Below are positions 17,849 to 24,438 of a stretch of DNA of 39,413 bases, one piece after another. The stretch lies in assembly GCA_947564425.1 (NCBI GenBank), contig CANOBU010000009.1, positions 1-39,413 of the forward strand. The letters run 5' to 3'. The position numbers and the translations under genes are program-made. Position 1 is the stretch's first letter. The number at the start of each line of letters is the position of its first letter. Below the pieces are notes generated by a model, which saw only the letters and a program-made list of their open reading frames with translations, made no database searches and was not told the origin of the DNA. The DNA is from an uncultured Eggerthellaceae bacterium. Lineage in GTDB: Bacteria > Actinomycetota > Coriobacteriia > Coriobacteriales > Eggerthellaceae.

Positions 17849-17862
17849 TAGAATTGTACCCT
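17849..17862 (+). promoter_or_regulatory. Candidate ackA promoter (overlapping -10 boxes TAGAAT and TACCCT)
   Basis: TAGAAT (17849-17854) and TACCCT (17857-17862) both resemble -10 boxes, 28-41 bases before the ackA start. TACCCT is part of GTACCCTGTAC, an 11-mer repeated exactly at 38226-38236 upstream of the pgsA-like gene. No good -35 is seen. Confidence 0.4.
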
Positions 17863-17889
17863 GTACGGACCGTGCCAGAGGGGGCTTCC

Positions 17890-19116
17890 TTGAACGTACT
17901 CGTGATCAACGCCGGCTCTTCTTCCCTGAAGTACCAGCTGATAAACGTTGAAACCCAGGAGATACTGGCCAAGGGTCTCTGCGACCGCGTCGGTTCCGAC
18001 GAGTCCACCCATAAGCACGGCCTCGACGAGAACGAGATGTGCATCCACACCCCCATACCCGACCACGACCATGCCGTGGCCGTGGTGCTGGAGGTGCTCA
18101 CCTCCGGGCCCACCAAGGCCATCGAATCCCTGGACGAGATCGATGCCGTGGGGCACCGCATCGTGCAGGGCGGCAAGTACTTCGACCGCTCCGTGGTCAT
18201 CGATGAAGAGGTAATCCGGCGCATCGACGAGCTGGCCGAGCTTGCGCCCCTCCACAACAAGGCGGCCATCATGGGAATCCGCGGTTGCCAGCACTACATG
18301 CCCGATGTGCCCATGGTGGCGGTATTCGATACCTCGTTCTACCAGTCGCTACTGCCCAAGGCCTATATGTACCCGCTGCCCTACGAGCTGTGCGAGAAAT
18401 ACGCCATCCGCAAGTACGGCGCCCACGGCACCTCGCACCGCTTCATCGCGGAGCGGGCGGCGGATTTCCTGGACGAGGATATAACCGACCTCAAGCTGAT
18501 CACCTGCCATCTGGGGAACGGCTGCTCCATCACCGCCGTCGACCATGGCATGGCGGTTGATACCTCCATGGGCCTCACGCCCCTCGACGGCCTGATGATG
18601 GGCACCCGCTGCGGTTCCATCGACCCGGCCATCGTGACCTACGTCATGGAGAAGGAGAACCTCACGCCGGCCGAGATGAACGACCTCATGAACAAGCAAT
18701 CGGGCCTCCTGGGCGTGTCGGGCATAAGCAACGACCTGCGCAGCGTGGATGCCGAGGCCGAGAAGGGCAATGAACGGGCGCTTCTGGCCTACGAGATGTA
18801 CTCGAACTCCGTGAAGAAGTGCATCGGGCAGTATATCGCCGTCATGGGCGGCGTGGATTGCATCGTCCTTACGGGAGGGGTGGGCGAGAACAGCGCCAAG
18901 ATGCGCCGCTTGATCTTCGCCGGCATGCAGACCATGGGCATCGTGCTGGACGAGGCGCGCAACCGCGAGGGATCCCGCGAGCGCCAGATATCCACCGATG
19001 AATCAGAGGTGCTCATCGTGGTGATCCCCACCGACGAGGAACTCATGATAGCCCGCGATACCTACGAGCTCGTCCATGACCTCATCGATGATTACGCTTT
19101 CGCGGAGGTCTGGTAG
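17890..19116 (+). CDS. ackA: Acetate kinase
   Basis: AckA makes ATP and acetate from acetyl phosphate, the final step of fermentative substrate-level phosphorylation. The 408-residue protein has the ASKHA-fold motifs: N-terminal VLVINAGSSSLKYQL, AVGHRIVQGGKYF, KYGAHGTSHRFI with the catalytic His, ITCHLGNGCSITAVDHG, and LTGGVGENSAKMR. The TTG at 17890 is chosen because translation then begins NVLVINAGSSS as in homologues and AGAGGGGG lies upstream; no ATG is available in that position. Its partner pta lies immediately downstream but on the opposite strand, so the two are convergent rather than in one operon. Confidence 0.97.
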   Translation: MNVLVINAGSSSLKYQLINVETQEILAKGLCDRVGSDESTHKHGLDENEMCIHTPIPDHDHAVAVVLEVLTSGPTKAIESLDEIDAVGHRIVQGGKYFDRSVVIDEEVIRRIDELAELAPLHNKAAIMGIRGCQHYMPDVPMVAVFDTSFYQSLLPKAYMYPLPYELCEKYAIRKYGAHGTSHRFIAERAADFLDEDITDLKLITCHLGNGCSITAVDHGMAVDTSMGLTPLDGLMMGTRCGSIDPAIVTYVMEKENLTPAEMNDLMNKQSGLLGVSGISNDLRSVDAEAEKGNERALLAYEMYSNSVKKCIGQYIAVMGGVDCIVLTGGVGENSAKMRRLIFAGMQTMGIVLDEARNREGSRERQISTDESEVLIVVIPTDEELMIARDTYELVHDLIDDYAFAEVW

Positions 19117-19151
19117 TTCCGGCTGTCCGCTTCTGCGTTTGCGAGGGTCTT

Positions 19152-19184
19152 GCGGCCTGGCTTCGGCGAAGTGCGGCTGGCCGC
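19152..19184 (+). repeat. Miniature version of the hairpin core beside copy D
   Basis: GCGGCC (19152-19157) and GGCCGC (19179-19184) bracket TGGCTTCGGCGAAG, which matches the core of copy D (TGGCTTCGGCGGAG) at 13 of 14 bases. Short arms with the same core look like a reduced or decayed copy directly adjacent to copy D. Confidence 0.55.
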
Positions 19185-19293
19185 CCCGGAATAACCAGGG
19201 GCCTTCGGGCCTTGGCTTCGGCGGAGAGTACGACTGACCTGGTTATCGGCCTGCCTGCAGAATCGGCCCGAAGGCCCCTGGTTGTGCCGGGGC
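19183..19293 (+). repeat. Long-arm hairpin element, copy D
   Basis: Arms 19193-19211 and 19265-19283 are 19-bp perfect inverted repeats. Beyond a 3-by-3 internal loop they extend by GCCCCGG/CCGGGGC (19183-19189 and 19287-19293). The 53-base loop carries CTTGGCTTCGGC (19211-19222) and GCCTGCAGAATC (19253-19264), both identical to the cores of copies B and C, separated by 30 bases. It lies between the convergent ackA and pta genes, with no coding content in 19117-19363. Confidence 0.85.
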
Positions 19294-19363
19294 TGCTCTT
19301 CCTTGGTTGCTGGGTGTTGCAGGGGAGCGTTTCCCGACGCCTGAACGCTTTCCGGTTGCTTGA

Positions 19364-20347
19364 TTACTGGGCTTGGACTGCGGTTATGGCTACTACGCCG
19401 TAGATGTCGTCGGCGGAGCAGCCCCTCGATAGGTCGTTCACCGGGGCGGCTATGCCCTGGGTGATGGGGCCGTAGGCTTCGGCTTTCGCCAGGCGCTGCA
19501 CCAGCTTGTAGCCGATGTTGCCTGCATCCAGGTCGGGGAATACCAATACGTTGGCATGGCCCGCCACGGCGGAATCCGGGGCCTTCGAGCGGCCGATCTC
19601 GGGGATGATGGCCGCATCGAGCTGCAGCTCGCCGTCGAGGGCCACCGAGGGGTCCATCTCGCGGGCCAGGGCCGTGGCTTCGGCCACCTTCTGCGCGTCG
19701 TCGTTCTTCGCGGAGCCGTGGGAGGAATGGGACAGCAGGGCCACGGCGGCCTCCCTGCCGGTGAGGGCTTCGAAGGAAGCGGCGGAATCGAGGGCGATAT
19801 GGGCCAGGCGCTCGGCGCTGGGCTGCACCTCCAGGCCGCAATCGGAGAACAGGAAGGTGCCGTCGGCCCCCAGGTCGCAATCGGGCACCACCATGATGAA
19901 GAACGAGCTGACCAGGGACGAGCCCGGCGCCGTCTTCAGGATCTGCAGGCTGGGGCGCAGCACGTCTCCCGTGGCATGGCAGGCGCCTGCCACCATGCCG
20001 TCGGCAGCACCGGTCTTCACCAGCATCACGCCCAGGTACAGCTCGTCGCCCAGAAGCTCGAATGCCTCATCGTAGGTGAGGCCCTTTGCCTTGCGCAGCT
20101 CGGCCAGCTGGGCGGCCAAGTCATCGCGGCCCTCGTATGCAGCGGGGTCGATGATGCGCGCGCCCTCCAGGTTGCGCCCGCTCGCCGCCAAGGCGGCGGC
20201 ATCGCCCAGGATGATGAGGTCGGCAACGCCATCGGCCAGGATGCGCTCGGCAGCTTCCAGCGTGCGGGGGTCGGAGCCCTCGGGCAGCACTATGGTCCTG
20301 CGGTCAGCTTTCGCTCGCTGCACCATCGTCTTCAGAAAATCAGCCAT
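19364..20347 (-). CDS. pta: Phosphate acetyltransferase
   Basis: Pta converts acetyl-CoA and phosphate to acetyl phosphate, which AckA then uses. The 327-residue protein is the short, catalytic-domain-only form. Visible motifs are IVLPEGSDPRTLEAAE (about 19-34), GAADGMVAGACHATGDVLRP, FLFSDCGLEVQPSAERLA, LLSHSSHGSAK and NVLVFPDLDAGNIGYKLVQR. The start ATG (complement of 20345-20347) follows AAGGAGCGG. Convergent arrangement with ackA implies separate promoters for two enzymes that usually share one operon. Other members of the PTA/PTB family, such as phosphotransbutyrylase, are less likely given the motifs and the ackA neighbour. Confidence 0.95.
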   Translation of the reverse strand: MADFLKTMVQRAKADRRTIVLPEGSDPRTLEAAERILADGVADLIILGDAAALAASGRNLEGARIIDPAAYEGRDDLAAQLAELRKAKGLTYDEAFELLGDELYLGVMLVKTGAADGMVAGACHATGDVLRPSLQILKTAPGSSLVSSFFIMVVPDCDLGADGTFLFSDCGLEVQPSAERLAHIALDSAASFEALTGREAAVALLSHSSHGSAKNDDAQKVAEATALAREMDPSVALDGELQLDAAIIPEIGRSKAPDSAVAGHANVLVFPDLDAGNIGYKLVQRLAKAEAYGPITQGIAAPVNDLSRGCSADDIYGVVAITAVQAQ

Positions 20348-20423
20348 ATCCGCTCCTTAAACCGCTGGGCCTGCGCTTTTCTACTGATTACATGGTAAGG
20401 GGTCGGGGCCCGGGAGCTATCGG

Positions 20424-20429
20424 TAAAAT
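20424..20429 (+). promoter_or_regulatory. Candidate -10 (TAAAAT) for the glycosyltransferase gene
   Basis: TAAAAT lies 54 bases before the GTG start in the divergent region between pta and the glycosyltransferase. The -35 is unclear. Confidence 0.45.
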
Positions 20430-20483
20430 GGTTCGCGGTAGCTATCGGCAGGGCCACCGCCCTGCAGCGGAAGGAAGGCGCCG

Positions 20484-21512
20484 GTGAAGACTATAACCTT
20501 TGCGGTACCCTGCTATAACTCGGCGGAGTACATGGATACGTGCATCGAGAGCCTGCTGGCCCTGGACGGGGGCTTCGGCGATATCGAGATCATCATCGTG
20601 GACGACGGCTCTGCGAAGGACGACACCCCTGCCATCGCAGACCGCTGGCAGGAGCGCTTCCCCGATACGGTCCGGGCCATCCATCAGGAGAACGGCGGCC
20701 ACGGCGCCGCCGTGAACACGGGGCTGGCCGCTGCCCGGGGGCGCTACTTCAAGGTGGTCGATTCCGATGACTGGCTCGACGAGGCCGCCATGGCCCCCAT
20801 CATGGGGTTCCTGCGCCAGGAGGCGGCCCTGGACCAATCATGCGACCTTGTCATAGGCAACTACGTGTACGAGAAGGTCTACGAGAACACCCGGGTGGTC
20901 ATGAACTACACCAATGTGTTCCCCACCGACCGCATCTTCACCTGGGACGACATCCATCGCTTCAACCCCAGCCAGTACCTGCTGATGCACTCGGTGTTCT
21001 ATCGCACGGAGCTCCTTCGCTTCATCGGCCTGGAGCTGCCGCGCCATTGCTTCTATGTGGATAACATCTTCGTCTACGTGCCGTTGCCCTCTGTGCGCAC
21101 TATCCGCTACTTCGACGCGGATGCCTACCGCTATTTCATCGGCCGCGAGGGGCAATCGGTGAACGAGGATACCATGATGGCCCGCATCGACCAGCAGCTG
21201 CGGGTGACGTGCATCATGATCGATGCGCTCGACCTCCAGGAGGTGCCCCAGAAGAAGCTCAGGCGCTACATGGAGAACTACCTGTCGATGATGATGTGCA
21301 TCTGCTCGGTGTTCCTGCGCAAGATAAATACCCCCGAATCGGAGGAGAAGCTGCAGGGCATCTGGGATTACCTGAAAGAACAGCGCCCGGACATGTACCA
21401 TTCCATCCGCCACAACGTGCTGAATGTGAGCACGAACCTCCCTTCCGAGCTGGGCCGCCGCATAGGCCTGGGAGGCTATCATCTGGCCCAGAAGATATTC
21501 AAATTCAACTGA
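20484..21512 (+). CDS. Family 2 glycosyltransferase
   Basis: The 342-residue protein has a GT-A catalytic domain. It starts TITFAVPCYNSAEYMDTCI, followed by IEIIIVDDGSAKDDT with the nucleotide-sugar Asp residues, the acceptor-side ENGGHGAAVNTGLAAARG, and the metal-binding DSDDW (about residue 92-96). No membrane helix is evident, so it is probably a cytoplasmic enzyme acting at the membrane on cell-surface glycans; donor and acceptor are unknown. GTG 20484 is preceded by GGAAGGAAGG. Its last codons and stop lie within the left arm of hairpin E. It converges on an aminotransferase-like gene. Confidence 0.9.
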   Translation: MKTITFAVPCYNSAEYMDTCIESLLALDGGFGDIEIIIVDDGSAKDDTPAIADRWQERFPDTVRAIHQENGGHGAAVNTGLAAARGRYFKVVDSDDWLDEAAMAPIMGFLRQEAALDQSCDLVIGNYVYEKVYENTRVVMNYTNVFPTDRIFTWDDIHRFNPSQYLLMHSVFYRTELLRFIGLELPRHCFYVDNIFVYVPLPSVRTIRYFDADAYRYFIGREGQSVNEDTMMARIDQQLRVTCIMIDALDLQEVPQKKLRRYMENYLSMMMCICSVFLRKINTPESEEKLQGIWDYLKEQRPDMYHSIRHNVLNVSTNLPSELGRRIGLGGYHLAQKIFKFN

Positions 21513-21619
21513 TAGGCGCCCAGGACGCGCCTAAGGCATTCAAAGGGCATCCCATGGCGCAGGAAGGCCTATGGGATGCCCTTTTCACGCCTTAGGCGCG
21601 TCCTGGGCGCCTATCAGTT
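21507..21619 (+). repeat. Long double-stem hairpin E between convergent genes
   Basis: Outer arms 21507-21537 and 21589-21619 are 31-bp perfect inverted repeats. After a 4-by-4 internal loop come inner arms 21542-21555 and 21571-21584, 14-bp perfect, with a 15-base loop. The left arm contains the glycosyltransferase stop codon (AACTGA), and the right arm carries the same AACTGA on the opposite strand. It lacks the cores and flank seen in copies A-D. Confidence 0.88.
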
Positions 21620-21655
21620 AGTCGGTGTCGGAGGCGTTCGCTTTCGACGCATCGG

Positions 21656-22741
21656 TTATGGGGTGGTGATCAGGGTGCGCATGGCGTTTATGAGGGCCTC
21701 GTTCTGCTGGCGGGTGCGCACGGCCACGCAGAAGTAGTCCGAGGAACCCAGGCCCGGCATGCCCTCGAGCTTCTTTATGATGAAGCCCGCGAGTTCCAGC
21801 TGGTTGGCCAAGGCCGCCACGTCGGGCACTTCCCGCGAGAGCGAGCCGTCGTTGCGGTAGGAGCTCATCACGTAGTTGGCTTCGGCGGGGATGATATCCA
21901 CGCCGGGCAGCAGCGACAGCATGGTCTGCATCCAGGGGATCTCGCTGTACAGGAAGCCCTGCACGCCGTCGAGCTTCGGGAACTCGCTCACCAGGGCCTC
22001 GGCCAGCACCTCGGGGAACATCGTCACGCCGCTGTTGTCGTAGAAGCGCTTGAGCTCGGCGATGGTTTCCGGGTGGGCTATGCAGTAGCTCACATGGGCG
22101 CCGGGCAGGGCGAATTCCTCGCAGAGCGACTGCACCACGATGAGGTTCTTGTATTCGGCCGTGAGGTCGGCGAAGCTGCGGCCGCCCAGGGTGAGCTTGA
22201 TGGAGCGCTCATCCACCACCACCCAATCGCAGTTCTTCAGGTAGGTATCCAGGATGCTATGGGCCAGCAGCCGCGAGGTGGGATACGAGGGGTTGGCCAG
22301 CACCACGGCATCGACCTGCACCTTCTGGGCCTCCAGGGCGCCGTAGACGGGCGTGGAGTACGAGCTGGTCAGCGTTATCTTGCGGATGCGATGGCCGGCA
22401 TTGCTCAGGGCCAGCACGTATTCGGTGGGGCAGGGGGCCGTCACGCCCACGCTGCAGGGCTCGAAGGTCTGCGCCGCCGCCCGTATCATGGCGCCGGGCG
22501 TCGCGCCCACCAAGAACGATTCCGCCGGCAGCGAGTAGATCCGCGCCAGGGCGTTGCGGAAGGCGTAGGCGCTGCGGTCGGGGTTATAGGACAGCACGCC
22601 GTTGCTGGCGGCATCCACGATGGCGCGCACGAAGGAGTCCGGGGTTCCGAAGGGGTTCTCGGTGCCGGAGAAATCTATCCATGAGGCCTGGCCCCCGGAG
22701 AGGTAATCTGCTTCCATCGGGTTGTCGTTTCCTGCCGCCAT
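21656..22741 (-). CDS. HisC/CobD-like aminotransferase-fold protein lacking the PLP lysine
   Basis: The 361-residue protein aligns by eye with fold-type I aminotransferases of the histidinol-phosphate/threonine-phosphate group. It has an N-terminal WIDFSGTENPFG, VLSYNPDRSAYAFRNALA, a partly kept N-P-x-x-P-T segment (VLANPSYPTSRLL) and WVVVDERSI, where the conserved Asp is present. At the catalytic position, where homologues have S-K, the sequence is VVQSLCEEFALPGAHVSY: the lysine is Glu, and the Arg of the usual G-x-R-x-G-Y is His. It is therefore unlikely to be a standard PLP transaminase and may bind a ligand or have a regulatory or altered role. The reading frame is intact. The start is ATG at complement 22739-22741 with AAAGGAC upstream. 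It diverges from dinB. Confidence 0.8.
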   Translation of the reverse strand: MAAGNDNPMEADYLSGGQASWIDFSGTENPFGTPDSFVRAIVDAASNGVLSYNPDRSAYAFRNALARIYSLPAESFLVGATPGAMIRAAAQTFEPCSVGVTAPCPTEYVLALSNAGHRIRKITLTSSYSTPVYGALEAQKVQVDAVVLANPSYPTSRLLAHSILDTYLKNCDWVVVDERSIKLTLGGRSFADLTAEYKNLIVVQSLCEEFALPGAHVSYCIAHPETIAELKRFYDNSGVTMFPEVLAEALVSEFPKLDGVQGFLYSEIPWMQTMLSLLPGVDIIPAEANYVMSSYRNDGSLSREVPDVAALANQLELAGFIIKKLEGMPGLGSSDYFCVAVRTRQQNEALINAMRTLITTP

Positions 22742-22809
22742 CGCGGAATTGTCCTTTCCGTATATTCAAGCGAAAATACTATCACAAAACCTCGGGGGCC
22801 GTCTCGTGA

Positions 22810-22815
22810 TAGACT
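22810..22815 (+). promoter_or_regulatory. Candidate -10 (TAGACT) for leaderless dinB
   Basis: TAGACT ends six bases before the dinB ATG, the same spacing as at 1107-1112. There is no Shine-Dalgarno sequence, so the message may start at the initiation codon. Confidence 0.4.
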
Positions 22816-22821
22816 CGATAT

Positions 22822-24126
22822 ATGGGAGATACGCCGATAAAAGAAGGTGCCGCTGACGGAGGGCCCGCCGCCCTGGCGCAGATGCCCTGGGAGGGCCCGG
22901 CGATCCTGCTGGTCGACCTCGATGCCTTCTTCGCCTCGGTGGAGCAGCTCGACCATCCCGGATGGCGCGGGAAGCCGGTGATCGTGGGCGGCGACGGCGA
23001 TAGGCGCGGCGTGGTATCGACGGCCTCCTACGAGGCCCGGGCCTACGGCGTGCGCTCGGCGATGGCCTCCGCCACGGCCGAGCGGCTGTGCCCCGATGCC
23101 ATATGGACCCACGGCGACTTCCACCGCTATCGCGAGGTATCGAACCAGGTCATGGCCATCTTGCGGGACGAGACCCCCCACGTGCAGCAGGTGAGCATCG
23201 ACGAGGCGTTCGTGGACGTCACGCCCACGGCCGTGAACCGCGAGAGCCCCGTCGCCGTGGCCCTGCGGATCCAGGAGCGCGTGGGGCGCCTGGGGGTGAC
23301 CTGCTCCATCGGCGTGGGCACGTCGAAGTCGATCGCCAAGATAGCATCCGATATGGACAAGCCCCGGGGCCTCACCGTGGTGATGCCCGGCAGCGAGGAG
23401 AGCTTCATGGAACCGCTGCCGGTGCGGGCCCTCAGCGGGATAGGGCCGGCGGCCGAGGCCAAGCTGAAGGCCCTGGGGATCGAGACGCTCGGCCAGCTGC
23501 GCCGCGCCGAAGATGCCCCCGTCATCCGCAGCCTGGGCAAGGTGGGCGCCATGGTGCTGAACCGCGTGCGGGGCCGGGAGGATACGGCGGTGCTCGACGA
23601 CGACGAGGTGAAATCGGTCTCGGGCGAGACCTCCTTCGCCGCCGACCTGACCGAGCGCGCCGACATCGAGGCCGCCATCGACACCATGGCGGCCAAGGTG
23701 GGGCGCCGCCTGCGGAAGAAAGGGCTCAAGGGCCGCACGCTTGCGCTGAGGGTGCGCTATGCCAACCTGTCGTTCCGCTCGGCCCAGATGCCCTTGGAAC
23801 ACCCCAGCGACGACGAGTTCCTGTTCATGGAGCTGCTTCACGGGCTGCTTGACGAGCTTTGGCGGCCGGGGACGTCCCTGCGCCTGGTGGGCGTGGCGGT
23901 AACCCGCTTCGATGACGAGCGGGAACAGGGCCAGCTGTCGCTCTTCTCGGACGATGGTTCGCGGGACGCAGCAGAAACCCGGGCGGAATCGGGCCGCGAT
24001 TTGCAGAGCGCGGCCGACCGCGTGAAGGACCGGTTCGGCGAGGGGGCGCTCATCTACGGCCGCGAGCTACGCCTGCGCGACGCCGGCACCGGCAGCAGCT
24101 CCAAGAACCCCGCCGACTACAAGTAG
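22822..24126 (+). CDS. dinB: DNA polymerase IV (Y-family)
   Basis: Pol IV copies across damaged bases and lacks proofreading. The 434-residue protein has the Y-family palm motifs LLVDLDAFFASVEQ (Asp32) and VSIDEAFVDVT (Asp127, Glu128). Between them lies VSTASYEARAYGVRSAM, with SIGVGTSKSIAKIASD and a helix-hairpin-helix at PVRALSGIGPAAEAKL downstream. The little-finger domain follows. QGQLSLF near the C-terminus is a beta-clamp binding motif, with a tail of about 60 residues beyond it. The ATG has no ribosome-binding site and sits six bases after a -10-like box. It diverges from the aminotransferase-like gene and converges on a DegV gene across the B/C hairpin pair. Confidence 0.95.
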   Translation: MGDTPIKEGAADGGPAALAQMPWEGPAILLVDLDAFFASVEQLDHPGWRGKPVIVGGDGDRRGVVSTASYEARAYGVRSAMASATAERLCPDAIWTHGDFHRYREVSNQVMAILRDETPHVQQVSIDEAFVDVTPTAVNRESPVAVALRIQERVGRLGVTCSIGVGTSKSIAKIASDMDKPRGLTVVMPGSEESFMEPLPVRALSGIGPAAEAKLKALGIETLGQLRRAEDAPVIRSLGKVGAMVLNRVRGREDTAVLDDDEVKSVSGETSFAADLTERADIEAAIDTMAAKVGRRLRKKGLKGRTLALRVRYANLSFRSAQMPLEHPSDDEFLFMELLHGLLDELWRPGTSLRLVGVAVTRFDDEREQGQLSLFSDDGSRDAAETRAESGRDLQSAADRVKDRFGEGALIYGRELRLRDAGTGSSSKNPADYK

Positions 24127-24135
24127 CCCCGTTCA

Positions 24136-24251
24136 ACCTGGGGGACGGCCCTGGAGCCGACCGCATGGCCTCGCTTGGCTTCGGCTAGCTTTAGTTGATT
24201 TAGAAATCAGTGCCTGCAGAATCGCTCAACCATGCGGTCGGCTCCAGGGCC
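24136..24251 (+). repeat. Long-arm hairpin element, copy B
   Basis: The flank ACCTGGGGGACGG (24136-24148) overlaps the arm by two bases. Arms 24147-24168 and 24230-24251 are 22-bp perfect inverted repeats. The 61-base loop reads CCTCGCTTGGCTTCGGC, then a 26-base AT-rich spacer with GATTTAGAAATC, then GTGCCTGCAGAATCGCTCAA. Copy C has the same cores in the opposite orientation but entirely different outer arm bases. It occupies the non-coding stretch 24127-24438 together with copy C. Confidence 0.88.
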
Positions 24252-24312
24252 TCGCCGTTACTGCAGGTTAAGCAGGAAGCGCTGCTTTCCGCATTCATTC
24301 CGACAATGGAAA
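24252..24312. other. Spacer between hairpin copies B and C
   Basis: This 61-base segment has no coding content. It holds GCTGCTTTCC (24281-24290) and ATTCCGACAATGGAAA (24297-24312). Both resemble sequences in the tRNA spacer at 12684-12692 and 12708-12723, the second at 15 of 16 bases. Confidence 0.5.
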
Positions 24313-24429
24313 GGCTGCGGCTGCGGGCCCATGGTTGAGCGATTCTGCAGGCACTAACTTTAAATATCATTGAATGCTAGCCGAAGCCAAGCGAGGCCAT
24401 GGGCCCGCAGCCGCAGCCGTCCCGCAGGT
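24313..24429 (-). repeat. Long-arm hairpin element, copy C (inverted relative to B)
   Basis: Arms 24313-24334 and 24397-24418 are 22-bp perfect inverted repeats. Read on the minus strand, the element begins with flank ACCTGCGGGACGG (complement of 24417-24429). Next come CCTCGCTTGGCTTCGGC, a 27-base AT-rich spacer different from that of copy B, and GTGCCTGCAGAATCGCTCAA. It lies just after the 3' end of the DegV gene. Confidence 0.88.
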
Positions 24430-24438
24430 GGGGAGGGG

